DNA of 34,962 nt from Rhizobium sp. SL86 (lineage in GTDB: Bacteria > Pseudomonadota > Alphaproteobacteria > Rhizobiales > Rhizobiaceae). Each line of letters opens with the position of its first letter. Within the stretch, counting starts at the first letter, position 1. Of the stretch, positions 16,748 through 24,608 are shown piece by piece. The notes beneath the pieces are model-generated. The model was not told the DNA's origin. It searched no databases and saw only the letters and a program-made list of their open reading frames with translations. Location of the stretch: the NCBI RefSeq assembly GCF_026672545.1, contig NZ_JAPPRJ010000003.1, positions 1 through 34,962 on the forward strand. Reading direction: 5' to 3'. The position numbers and the translations under genes were made by a program.

Positions 16748-17164
16748 TTCTTCGAGCGACGAGGAATCTAACAGCCTCCTGCTAGTTGGCGGGAAAGTCG
16801 CGGTTCGCGTAGGTGATATAGTAGTTGACGTTCGCCCATCCGGTATTTTGCTGTCTGTAAGCAGCAGCTCGTTTGCTACGAACTGGACGGGGCACAGGGA
16901 TTTGTAATTTGAGCCAATGGGCGTCTCCCGTGTTGTGAGAATTACTATGGGGCGTTGCCCCTCGCGCGAGCAAGGGGGCGGTCTCCCGAGGCTCCGCGCT
17001 GCGCTTGTGCGCCCGCCGCCTGAAACCCTTGCCCTTGCTACCCCCAGACCTCGCCGGTCAGGCAGGGTTGCATGGCTGCAACCTGCATTGAAAGAGGGAT
17101 GTCAGCAAAAGTATTGTAAAAGTATTGGTTTTATGCATAAGGTAGGGACAAAGGAGCTGAGCAC
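16748..17164. other. stretch without a recognisable gene between Tn3 relic and parDE
   Basis: Short open frames exist on both strands (for example 16782-16973 minus) but none resembles a known protein. GC-rich blocks (around 16940-17070) with clustered inverted segments are visible. The last 80 bases form the parD leader, including two copies of AAAGTATTG (17107-17115 and 17118-17126) and an AT-rich region that probably holds the promoter. Confidence 0.5.
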
Positions 17165-17416
17165 ATGGCGCGAGCAAAGACGTTTTCGTTGGGAGACAAT
17201 TATGACGGGATTCTCTCGGACCTCGTCAAGAATGGCCGTTTTGGTACGGAAACCGAGGCGGTGCGCGCCGGTATCCGTATGCTTGCCGATTATGAAATCA
17301 AGATGCAGGCATTGCGCAATGATATCATGGCAGCCGACGCTGAGATTGAGGCAGGCCTTGGTAAGGAGTACGCCAATGGCGCGGATCTCCTGCAAGACGT
17401 AATGAACGAAGGCTAA
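17165..17416 (+). CDS. parD: ParD-family ribbon-helix-helix antitoxin
   Basis: An 83-residue protein whose N-terminus MARAKTFSLGDNYDGILSDL and following GRFGTETEAVRAGIRML form the ribbon-helix-helix DNA-binding fold of ParD/CopG antitoxins. The C-terminal part (AADAEIEAGLGKEYANGADL) is the segment that usually wraps the toxin. GGAG lies eight bases before the ATG. The parE frame begins immediately after its stop. ParD would neutralise ParE and repress the operon; repeated AAAGTATTG sequences upstream may be operator elements, which is inference. Confidence 0.88.
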   Translation: MARAKTFSLGDNYDGILSDLVKNGRFGTETEAVRAGIRMLADYEIKMQALRNDIMAADAEIEAGLGKEYANGADLLQDVMNEG

Positions 17417-17420
17417 GACC

Positions 17421-17723
17421 ATCAACCCGAAACGCCTCATCATCGCTCCCCTCGCTGTCCAAGACCTGCGGGGGATTCGGCGCTACATCGCCGAGAGCAG
17501 CCCTCATTACGCGCAGGAGTTCTTGGCCGACCTCACCGCCAAGATTGCCTGGATAGCCGAAACCGATTTCACCGGCTCGCCGCGTGACCACATCCTGGAG
17601 GGTTTGCGCGGCTTCCCGTATCGCCAGCGTTGCATCTATTACCGCTCATATCACGACCGTGTGGTGGTGCTCCGGGTCATGCACGGCGCGCAGGACATCA
17701 AGCCGCAGGATTTCGGCGGTTGA
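17421..17723 (+). CDS. parE: ParE-family toxin with non-standard ATC start (possibly silenced)
   Basis: From 17421 the frame encodes about 100 residues: INPKRLIIAPLAVQDLRGIR, RYIAESSPHYAQEF, then FPYRQRCIYYRSYHDRVVVL and VMHGAQDIKPQDF, the full ParE/RelE-fold signature (APxAxxDLxxIxxYIa ... G...R.yrIfYr...vvvLRVxHxrqD). No ATG, GTG or TTG occurs between the preceding in-frame stop (17403) and the conserved start. The codon at the expected position is ATC, eight bases after GAAGG in the end of parD, exactly where a start should be. Either a rare ATC start is used or a single-base change has crippled the toxin. ParE toxins poison DNA gyrase. Confidence 0.75.
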   Translation: MNPKRLIIAPLAVQDLRGIRRYIAESSPHYAQEFLADLTAKIAWIAETDFTGSPRDHILEGLRGFPYRQRCIYYRSYHDRVVVLRVMHGAQDIKPQDFGG

Positions 17724-17779
17724 CGTTCGCGAGCTTCGCTCACGTTGCGGGGGCAATGCTTCCTGTGGGGCAGGTGGCT

Positions 17780-18391
17780 CTACCCTTTGAAGTTCACTTC
17801 TGGCGTGAAAACAGATCTGCGGATCTCGCTGGCACGCGATTTCACCAGATCTATGGCGTCTTCAATAGATAGACGTTGGCCGGTTAGCTCAGCTTCCAGG
17901 GGTAGGTTTGCCCCCTCCCCTGGACCGAGGAATTTGCAGAAATCAATGCCAATTCTCTTCATACGGTTCAGTTTATGCAGTTGGTTCGCTTTTGAGGTTT
18001 CGGTGTGAAGCGCCAGGTCCAGGGCCTCTATCGCCTCCTCAGCCGTACCGACGGCGATAGCCTCAATGAAACGCGTGCCGACTTTTCGCCTGACATTCAA
18101 ACCGGCAGCCTTGAGGGCGTCGGGCGTCATCAACGGCCCTGACCTCACTATTTGCTGAACCGGACCCCGAAAGTTCATCCCGCTTTGAATCTGCGTGGTC
18201 GCAATGTCGGTTATCCAATCAATGTCGGAGGACTTGAAGCAACCCACATTCACGATCGCCTCCCTAATTGCTTCATAGGTGGGATAGAGATCCGCGAATT
18301 CCGGGCCGCTCGTGTCGATGGATATGGACTTCACGAACGTCTGAAAATCATCCGTTTTCGACCGTCTGAATATTTTGGATAGCCAATTCAA
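17780..18391 (-). CDS. hypothetical protein, 203 residues
   Basis: I do not recognise this protein. It begins MNWLSKIFRRSKTDDFQTFV, has no signal peptide or membrane segment, and is predicted from composition to be mostly helical, with a C-terminal segment ending VFTPEVNFKG. A purine-rich GGAGGAGATGGGAG leader lies upstream of the ATG. It stands alone: convergent with parE (56 bases away) and 31 bases downstream of a nuclease fragment on the same strand. Its codon use looks ordinary for the region, which supports a real gene. Confidence 0.6.
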   Translation of the reverse strand: MNWLSKIFRRSKTDDFQTFVKSISIDTSGPEFADLYPTYEAIREAIVNVGCFKSSDIDWITDIATTQIQSGMNFRGPVQQIVRSGPLMTPDALKAAGLNVRRKVGTRFIEAIAVGTAEEAIEALDLALHTETSKANQLHKLNRMKRIGIDFCKFLGPGEGANLPLEAELTGQRLSIEDAIDLVKSRASEIRRSVFTPEVNFKG

Positions 18392-18422
18392 CTCCCATCT
18401 CCTCCGTTACCTCAAGCGCAAT

Positions 18423-18785
18423 CTAGCAGTCGCTCTGAGAGCGCAGCTTGCCGCGCTGGCGTGCGTCAGCCCGCCATAGCTTACGCCTTGCATCGGCTGT
18501 TTCGAGGTGCCGGTATTTACCCCCCGAAAACTTAGGCCAGTCGAGCGCCATACCCGCCCGCACAAGCTCAGCGGCCAAATCGCGCCCGTCAGACAAGAAG
18601 CATTCTGCCACTACCCTATCATAAGAGAGTTCCGGCCGGATGTGGGCCGTTACCGTTTGACCCTTGCACAGTTGCACCAAGGCCCATTTGGATTGCTTGC
18701 CCCAAGGATGATCGAGTTCGGGAGGTAGCGTCGCCTTAACATTTTCCGCGGTATTTACGGACATGAGCCCGAACCCGCCGACCAA
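18423..18785 (-). pseudogene. thermonuclease (SNase-like) C-terminal fragment
   Basis: The frame encodes QSKWALVQLCKGQTVTAHIR, YDRVVAECFLSDGRDLAAEL, VRAGMALDWPKFSGGKYRHL and ARRKLWRADA. This matches the second half of staphylococcal-nuclease-like domains (aLxxLxxgqxVtcxxxxxDRYgRxvAxCfxxGxDLaxxLVraGwAxxxxxyxxxYxxaExxARxxxxGLW). The first strands with the GDT and IDAPE active-site motifs are missing, because the frame meets the IS6-type transposase gene at about 18785. The ATG at 18764 could start a peptide but it would lack the catalytic aspartates and one arginine. Confidence 0.6.
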
Positions 18786-18789
18786 TATT

Positions 18790-19432
18790 ATGACGCCCAG
18801 GTATAAGCGTCATCGCTTTCCCGCCGAGATCATAGCGCATGCGGTGTGGCTCTACTTCCGATTTCCGCTAAGCCTGCGTCATGTAGAAGATCTGCTGGCC
18901 GAGCGCGGCATTCAAGTCTCATTCCAGACGGTCGCGGAATGGGCCGCCAAGTTCGGGCGACAATATGCCCGCACCATCCGCCAGCGCTCAGCCGGAAAGC
19001 TTGCCGACAAATGGCATCTCGATGAAATGGTGGTTGGTATCAACGGCAAAAAATACTGGCTATGGCGGGCCGTCGATGCTGATGGTTATGTTCTCGACGC
19101 GCTGATACAGAGCCGCCGGAACAAGAAGGCGGCCCTTCGGCTGATGCGAAAACTACTGAAAGGTCAGTGTGTCTCACCGCGTGTCATGATCACCGACAAG
19201 CTCAGATCCTACGACGCAGCCAGAAGAGAAATCATGCCCGGTGTCGAGCATCGCTCGCATAAGGGTTTGAACAACCGAGCGGAGAATTCCCATCTGGCGG
19301 TTCGACGACGAGAGCGCGGCATGATGCGGTTCAAGTCGGCACGACAATGCCAGCGTTTCGTCTCCATCCATGGCCCAATCGCCAACCTCTTCCATCTTCA
19401 CCGCAAAAATCTGACAGCCGCTGTTGGCGGCT
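18790..19432 (+). pseudogene. IS6-family transposase, 3' end removed by IS21 copy 2
   Basis: A 214-codon frame from the ATG at 18790 shows the IS6 layout: HTH region (LSLRHVEDLLAERGIQVSFQ), catalytic Asp78 (WHLDEM), Asp136 (MITDKL) and Glu165 (NNRAENSH). After LHRKNLTAAV the sequence enters the IS21 end at 19433 and the frame continues only by chance to 19467. All three catalytic residues remain, but the C-terminal 20 or so residues are replaced, and I see no GG(C/G)xCTGTTGCAAA-type end upstream. It is a different IS6 member from the two IS26-like copies. Confidence 0.85.
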
Positions 19433-19506
19433 GTCCAAAAGCGCGGATAAATGGTGCCGAGGATTGAGAACTTTGAAAGCGGCTGAAGAAGCCGCCTTCA
19501 GTGTTG

Positions 19507-19704
19507 CTAATCTTGATTATCGTCGGAAGCTTGTTGGTTTTGGACCATGTGCTGGATGTCAGGGGCGTAATGGTTCCAGATGGCGTCGCGCAGATCATCG
19601 AGGAGTTCGAAGACGGCCCATGCCTGCTCGGGGGTCCATTCGGCACTGATGAGGATTGGCAGGCCACGCTTGAGACCTGAAGAGTGGTGCGTCTTTTCGG
19701 TCAT
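19507..19704 (-). CDS. small conserved protein downstream of istB (copy 2)
   Basis: Same 65-residue product as at 2912-3109, beginning MTEKTHHSSGLKRG. The start overlaps the end of istB as in copy 1. Function unknown. Confidence 0.45.
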   Translation of the reverse strand: MTEKTHHSSGLKRGLPILISAEWTPEQAWAVFELLDDLRDAIWNHYAPDIQHMVQNQQASDDNQD

Positions 19705-20474
19705 GATGCGGGCTCTGTTTCGCCGGATTGGTGACTGGCGCGTTGCTGACGCTGGGCTATGGAGCGCTCGTTGGCTTCCTTGAAGCGATAGGAATCTCCT
19801 TCGATCGCGACGACTTCGCAGTGGTGGACGAGACGATCGACCAGGCTGACGACGCACGCGGCGTTCGGAAAGACCTCCGACCATTGCGCAAAGGGTTTAT
19901 TGGTGGTGACGATGGTCGAGCGTTTCTCGTATCGGCGGCTGATGAGCTCGAAGAGCAGATCGGCATGGCGGTTGGAATAGGATAGGTAGCCGATCTCGTC
20001 GATCAGCAGGACGTCATGGGAAGCATAGTACTGAAGCTTGCGGCGCAGCAGGGAATCGCTGTCGATGGCGGCGAGTTCGCCGAGCATTTCGCTGGCGGTG
20101 CGGAACAGGACCGAATGGCCCCGGATGAGTGCCTGGTAGGCGATGTTGAGGGCGAGCGTCGATTTGCCGACGCCGTTCGGACCGATGAAGACGATGTTGG
20201 TGGCATCCTTCATGAATGCCAGCGTCATCAGTTCCTCGACGGTGGCGCGGTCGATGCGGCGCGGCCACTTCCAGTCATAGTCGGCCATTTGCTTGAAGTG
20301 GCCGAGCCTGGCGGTGCGCATGCGTCGCAGCAGCGAGCGGTCGGAGCGCTCGTCTTCTTCCCACCGGATCACGGTCGGCACCCAGTCCTGTGTGGCGATC
20401 TCGTCCCAATGGGCCGTCAGGCCATAAAGGCGCAATTGTCTGGCGCGATTGAACAGGGTGTCGATCTTATTCAT
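19701..20474 (-). CDS. istB: IS21-family helper ATPase IstB (copy 2)
   Basis: A 257-residue protein identical to that of copy 1, with Walker A at residues 98-105 and Walker B ending at Asp159-Glu160. The gene itself is intact, but its partner istA has lost the catalytic domain, so it could act only with the IstA of copy 1. Confidence 0.93.
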   Translation of the reverse strand: MNKIDTLFNRARQLRLYGLTAHWDEIATQDWVPTVIRWEEDERSDRSLLRRMRTARLGHFKQMADYDWKWPRRIDRATVEELMTLAFMKDATNIVFIGPNGVGKSTLALNIAYQALIRGHSVLFRTASEMLGELAAIDSDSLLRRKLQYYASHDVLLIDEIGYLSYSNRHADLLFELISRRYEKRSTIVTTNKPFAQWSEVFPNAACVVSLVDRLVHHCEVVAIEGDSYRFKEANERSIAQRQQRASHQSGETEPAS

Positions 20475-21259
20475 CGTCGTTTCCTTTCAATGTGAGTTGA
20501 TCGTAACGGTCGAGCTTGTGGGGAATGACAGTCGTGTCCTTCTTGCGGACATGCTCGGGCAGCCTGGTTTCGACCGGGGGCGGAGCGCCCCGCGCAATCC
20601 GGCGGCGTTCGAGCACTGATCGAACCGCCTTGGAATGCGAGGCGCCGGCGCGCAAAGCGTCTTCGACGGCCGCCTGGAGTTCCTGGGCGCCGTAGAGGTC
20701 GAGCAACGTCAGCATGGCGTTGGTGATTGCGCCGATATTGGCGCCACGTTCTGCGGCATGCATCATCAGCTTCTGACAAGCCGGCACGGCCCGCGTCAGG
20801 CTATTGAGGCCGCGATGCTGGCGTGCCTCGCGCTTGACGGCGACGAGTGCCTTCAGGTGCTGAGGATCCTCGATCTGCTGGCCCCTATCGAAGCTGCGAC
20901 GGTGGCTGGCGATCATCGTGGCGGCGTCGAATATCCTGACCTGGACGAGATCGGCGCGAACGGTGAGTGTTCGTTGGACATGCGTATGAGGGACCGAGTA
21001 ATCGTTCAGATCGAAGCGCACGTAGGGTGTCTTGCCAACCTTCACGGCCACCTGCTCCTCGACGGGATAGGGATTGGCCGGCAAGGGCAGAAGCATGGGC
21101 TGTTCTTTTGAGAACGCCTCACGCACCGTCATTGCCCGGTCCTCCGGGCATGGCCTGTCGGCAGCCTGGGTCCGGCACCAGTGTTCGGCCTGGGCATTGA
21201 GATCGTCGAGGTCCTTGAAGGTGCGGGCGATGAAGAAGGCTTCCCGGATGTGGCGAATG
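20467..21259 (-). pseudogene. istA: istA 3' fragment (copy 2)
   Basis: Identical to the end of copy-1 IstA from about residue 238 (RHIREAFFIARTF) to the stop. The three catalytic positions Asp125, Asp188 and Glu234 lie upstream of the break and are lost. An internal ATG at 21132 could give a 221-residue C-terminal peptide, but without catalytic function. The break falls at about 21259, where flanking DNA begins with GAGGGTTTTGC. Confidence 0.9.
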
Positions 21260-21293
21260 AGGGTTTTGCATCTGCGACGAACAGGAGAAAGTT

Positions 21294-22367
21294 ATGTTTC
21301 GCTATCTCGCACGTCATCATGATCGCAAACACATCAAGCGGTCACTCCAACGTCAGGAGCGAATTAGCAAAAGCGCTATCGGTTTCGCACATGACGCCTC
21401 TCTGGCATTTGCGGTCGATGAGCCAGTTGTAAATGATGGCCACCACAACTTGGTCGTCACGACGCTCTGCGAAACAGAAGCGTTTTTCGCACCGCTCTTG
21501 CCGGCTGAACCGATCTACCAAGATGAAAACCGAGTCATTTTTGAATCGGACATCAAGACATCTGACGAGAGAAACAACGTCTTTGAGTGCGTTGTGACCG
21601 AGAGCGGAGCAAAAGACCACGCGCTTGTCGTGTTTCATCACTGGTACTCACGCAACCGGTATCCAGCGTTCTCCAAATATTTTGCCAAGAGGGGTATGAC
21701 TGTCGTCGAGGCGACCCTACCGTATCATTTCAGTCGGGGCTCGAACGATTGTTCGGAGGAACAATTTTTCAATGCCAGCGTAGGCCGAACTCTTCGATCC
21801 ATGAGGCAGGCGGTGTTGGACGGCCGAAAAATTGTTCGCTGGCTGAAAGGTCAGAGGTACCGCACGATTTCCGTCGTAGGCATGTGTTTAGGTGGCACAG
21901 TTGCTGGACTGGTGGCAGCTCAAGAAGAGAAAGTCGATAAGGCCGTCCTGATGGTAACACCGCCAAGCCCTGCTGACCTGATTTGGACTTCTGAGACCAT
22001 GCAACGTCTAAGAGGGCGGATTGACCCCTTCATGTCACTTGAAGATTTGAGGAAAGCGTGGACCCTGATTAATCTCGACATGCATACTTTCTGGCTCTCG
22101 CGTCCTGAGCTAGAATTGCTGTTCGTGCAGGGGAAGCGCGATACGATTGCGCGCCCAGACAGGGCGCACCACCTGATACACGAGTTGACTGGCTTACGCG
22201 GACGGCCACCAGAGCTTGTGCAGCTCAATTGTGGACACTCCTCCATTGGGATGTTCCCCTACAACATGATCGCAGCCAGGAAGGTGCTGAGATTTTTGAT
22301 GGAGATACCGACCCTGAAGGAGCTTTGGGAAGTCCGGAATTTCCGCATCTATCTAAGCGGAGTGTGA
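21294..22367 (+). CDS. alpha/beta hydrolase with cysteine nucleophile
   Basis: A 357-residue cytosolic protein with an alpha/beta-hydrolase core. The nucleophile elbow is GMCLGG with Cys198 where most relatives have serine, like dienelactone hydrolases (GYCLGG). Candidate partners are Asp283 (QGKRDTIARPD) and His315 (LNCGHSSIG), completing a Cys-Asp-His triad. The segment HALVVFHHWYSRNRYP likely forms the oxyanion-hole strand. Overall it resembles ABHD18-type hydrolases, but the substrate is unknown. AGGAGA lies six bases before the ATG. The gene begins 35 bases after the IS21 break, so its promoter may have been altered by that event. An XRE regulator follows 124 bases downstream. Confidence 0.8.
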   Translation: MFRYLARHHDRKHIKRSLQRQERISKSAIGFAHDASLAFAVDEPVVNDGHHNLVVTTLCETEAFFAPLLPAEPIYQDENRVIFESDIKTSDERNNVFECVVTESGAKDHALVVFHHWYSRNRYPAFSKYFAKRGMTVVEATLPYHFSRGSNDCSEEQFFNASVGRTLRSMRQAVLDGRKIVRWLKGQRYRTISVVGMCLGGTVAGLVAAQEEKVDKAVLMVTPPSPADLIWTSETMQRLRGRIDPFMSLEDLRKAWTLINLDMHTFWLSRPELELLFVQGKRDTIARPDRAHHLIHELTGLRGRPPELVQLNCGHSSIGMFPYNMIAARKVLRFLMEIPTLKELWEVRNFRIYLSGV

Positions 22368-22491
22368 GCCCGCCTCAAGTTCAAGTTGGCAGCATTGCAG
22401 CGCCATGGTTGTTGAATGACAGTGCCTTTTTGGAATTACATGTGCGTGATAACCGCCCCAGGCGGACTTGGGGACTGAGGGAATACCGACG

Positions 22492-23415
22492 GTGCGGAAT
22501 CTATCCGACTATATCAAATCAAGGGAACTGGTTGAGACTACAGATCCAGATTTCCAGAGACGCTTGTACCGCCATGAGGGATTCGACGGCATAGTCAGCT
22601 TCGGCGAGATTGACGCAAAACTGTCCGCATTCCTACAGTCCCAACGCTTAGAAACTGGTCTGACCCAGAGTGATTTCGCGACCTTGGCTGGTCTCGCTCG
22701 AGTGGTCTATAGCCGCTACGAACTGAACATTTCGCGACTTACCGTCTCTCGAATGATTCATCTTTCCGAGCTCCTCGGGTTCCTGCCGATGCAGATGATT
22801 CATGCCGCGGCACCTCATCTCTACGGCAACAATCCTGAAGAGGCCGATGATCGGGTTGAACTCTTCAGACTCATTCATGACCTCCCGCATGACACCATAC
22901 GCAGTTTGATCGGTATAGTTGGCCAACTGACGCCTAAGGATGTTCTTGAAGCTCGGCAAAGAGCGGAAGCGCAGGCCGAAGCACAAGCTGAGGCCGAACG
23001 CCAACGACTGACTAGAAAAGCGGCGAGAGTCAGCAGGAAGGCCGTCCCTCTGGCCGACCACCAGGTCGAAAATCATCCAAGGTCGATACCCCGACAGACG
23101 ATTGAAGAACGGAAAGGGCCGTCAAGTGATGGCCATTTAGGAACGCGTCGTCCCTTCGTCCCTGTGGTCTATTCGATCGAGCCCACGACCCGGTGCGTCG
23201 GCACTACCGCTCACCCCGCTTTCCGATCGCTGTTCGCATTTGCACGCATCAGCGACATCAGCATCGGTCCCAGTCCGAACTCCCCTACCCTCGCCCGGCG
23301 CGTGAGATCGCGGAGATATCCACCTGCCGAATTGATATGCCCTGCCCTCTCCAAGATTGCAGCCATGGCAACCGCCGCGTTCTCCGGCCCCATCACCTCG
23401 CAAGCCTCCTGGTAA
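22492..23415 (+). CDS. XRE-family transcriptional regulator, tail overlapping repC
   Basis: The product has a helix-turn-helix of the XRE/Cro type (FLQSQRLETGLTQSDFATLA followed by SRYELNISRLTVSRMI) at about residues 45-95, a helical middle, then a low-complexity stretch rich in Ala, Glu and Gln (AEAQAEAQAEAERQR). The last 70 or so residues have no visible domain, and the last 205 bases lie antisense to the 3' end of repC, so the natural stop may have been lost in a rearrangement. I chose GTG 22492 because GAGGGA lies nine bases upstream; an in-frame TTG at 22468 is possible. It follows the hydrolase gene on the same strand and may regulate it. Confidence 0.65.
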   Translation: MRNLSDYIKSRELVETTDPDFQRRLYRHEGFDGIVSFGEIDAKLSAFLQSQRLETGLTQSDFATLAGLARVVYSRYELNISRLTVSRMIHLSELLGFLPMQMIHAAAPHLYGNNPEEADDRVELFRLIHDLPHDTIRSLIGIVGQLTPKDVLEARQRAEAQAEAQAEAERQRLTRKAARVSRKAVPLADHQVENHPRSIPRQTIEERKGPSSDGHLGTRRPFVPVVYSIEPTTRCVGTTAHPAFRSLFAFARISDISIGPSPNSPTLARRVRSRRYPPAELICPALSKIAAMATAAFSGPITSQASW

Positions 23416-24449
23416 GCCGACGGGCTAACACCAAGCATTGATCGTACCACCACCGCGGCGCCCATCAGCTCGCGCCAATGGGAGATCGTGCCCCCGGGCC
23501 CGTAGTCCGAAATCTGCGGGCAGGCTTTCAGGACCATCGACAGCGGGAACGCCTTGATCTGTTCCGGCTTTGCCAACGGCTGAGCAACCGCTTTGGGTGC
23601 TACTTCCAGCTCGACGGCTCCGCCCTGCTCTTTTCCAGAGCTAGGTTCAAGTTCATAGATGGATTCGGGTTTTGAATTCTGTATGTGGCAGCCATTTTGA
23701 ACAGCATTGCCCTCCATATTTTGAGAATCTAACTGATTTTCCAGAAGGTTGAGGATTTCGGTGCGCAAAAGCTGCATCTCGTCGAGGATTGCCTCCACCT
23801 GGTGACGGTCAGGATTGCGGGGAAGTCGGCTGACAATGCCGACATACATGTCTTCGATGGCTTCCCAGTCGCCGTCGGCCCCCTCCTCCATCGCTGCTGA
23901 AATCAGTTTGCGTACATCACGCCGGCAGATAGTCAGTGCCTCTTTGGCTCGCCTAAACTGCAGGCGTTCGGCAGCGACTTCCTGTGCCAGAATTGCAAGT
24001 TCCGCAGCACGAGCCAAAAGTGGAGAAAGATCGAACCCAAAGGCTTGCTCGATATCGCCACCCTTGTCCCGGTGAGCGTAGCGCTTGCCGTTCGGACTGT
24101 CCTTGCGCTGGATGAGCCCGGCTTCGACCAGGGCAGCCAAATGGCGCCGCAAGGTCGTTCCAGTGATGCCGTGCGCTCTTACAGAAAGCTGGGCGTTCGA
24201 AGGGAAGACCACCAATCCGCTATCGCAGTTGAGCTCGCTTTCCGGATAAAACGTCAGCAATGCGTCCAGCACAGTCAGCGCCCTGTCCTGGAGGCCGAGG
24301 CGTTCACGGGCCTCACAGGCGTCGCGAAACACCTTCCATTTTTCGACCGGGCGGTTTGGTTTCGTCTCGGACGTCTGAAGCTGCCTCTTTACAAGAGCAA
24401 GCACAACCGGCCGCCGCCCAAAGGGCGTCGTCACATTTCCCGTCTGCAT
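23211..24449 (-). CDS. repC: replication initiator RepC
   Basis: A 412-residue protein with the standard RepC plan: an N-terminal winged-helix region (about residues 60-150, including GITGTTLRRHLAALVEAGLI), a helical middle, a variable linker, and a conserved C-terminal domain (FPLSMVLKACPQISDY ... VMGPENAAVAMAAILERAGH, INSAGGYLRDLTRRA). RepC initiates replication at an origin located inside its own gene, in the AT-richer part of the middle. AGGTGAAGG precedes the ATG. Downstream of repB by 159 bases, which hold the antisense RNA region. It appears complete. Confidence 0.95.
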   Translation of the reverse strand: MQTGNVTTPFGRRPVVLALVKRQLQTSETKPNRPVEKWKVFRDACEARERLGLQDRALTVLDALLTFYPESELNCDSGLVVFPSNAQLSVRAHGITGTTLRRHLAALVEAGLIQRKDSPNGKRYAHRDKGGDIEQAFGFDLSPLLARAAELAILAQEVAAERLQFRRAKEALTICRRDVRKLISAAMEEGADGDWEAIEDMYVGIVSRLPRNPDRHQVEAILDEMQLLRTEILNLLENQLDSQNMEGNAVQNGCHIQNSKPESIYELEPSSGKEQGGAVELEVAPKAVAQPLAKPEQIKAFPLSMVLKACPQISDYGPGGTISHWRELMGAAVVVRSMLGVSPSAYQEACEVMGPENAAVAMAAILERAGHINSAGGYLRDLTRRARVGEFGLGPMLMSLMRANANSDRKAG

Positions 24450-24508
24450 ATTCCTTCACCTTTCTTCAGGCAAAAGAAATCCGCTCACCAAAACGATGCC
24501 AAAGACTC

Positions 24509-24537
24509 TTGACTGGGATCCATGGAAATGCGATTCT
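24509..24537 (+). promoter_or_regulatory. candidate promoter for the repB-repC antisense RNA
   Basis: TTGACT (24509-24514) and GATTCT (24532-24537) are separated by 17 bases on the plus strand, opposite to repABC. Transcription would start near 24545 and run into the terminator at 24563-24603. Confidence 0.5.
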
Positions 24538-24544
24538 CGTTCTT

Positions 24545-24603
24545 GCTTAGGGAATACGAGAAGGGCTTCCATGACTTTGGTCGTTTGGGGGCCTTTTTCT
24601 TTT
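24545..24603 (+). ncRNA. counter-transcribed RNA (ctRNA/incA-type) between repB and repC
   Basis: repABC plasmids carry a small antisense RNA of about 50-60 nt, encoded between repB and repC on the opposite strand, that represses repC and sets copy number and incompatibility. Here the predicted start (about 24545, from the promoter 24509-24537) and the terminator at 24563-24603 give a transcript of 55-59 nt, the expected size, place and direction. The exact start is inferred. Confidence 0.65.
24563..24603 (+). terminator. rho-independent terminator of the antisense RNA
   Basis: GGCTTCCA (24564-24571) pairs with TGGGGGCC (24586-24593), with two G-U pairs in RNA; an inner GAC/GTC pairing extends the stem. 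TTTTTCTTTT follows directly (24594-24603). It terminates plus-strand transcription just beyond the end of repB. Confidence 0.75.
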
Positions 24604-24608
24604 GCCGA

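Larger units (their letters stand above)
19433..21259 (-). mobile_element. IS21-family insertion sequence, copy 2, inverted and truncated
   Basis: Compared with copy 1 this copy runs in the opposite direction and keeps the terminal 3' sequence, the small ORF, istB and the last 262 or so codons of istA. At about 21259 the match stops and plasmid sequence upstream of the hydrolase gene begins. The left part of the element (zinc-ribbon ORF, HTH and the catalytic core of istA) is gone, so it cannot move by itself, though the intact copy might act on one end. Together with copy 1 it forms a large inverted repeat of about 1.8 kb around 16.2 kb. Confidence 0.88.

Noticed and set aside
16782..16973. 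Minus-strand frame of 63 codons after the Tn3 end
   Set aside because: No similarity that I recognise and no start signal; kept only as part of an unassigned stretch.
20016..20495. Plus-strand frame of 159 codons opposite istB (also at 2121-2600 minus)
   Set aside because: Exact antisense of istB in both IS copies, so conservation is explained by istB.
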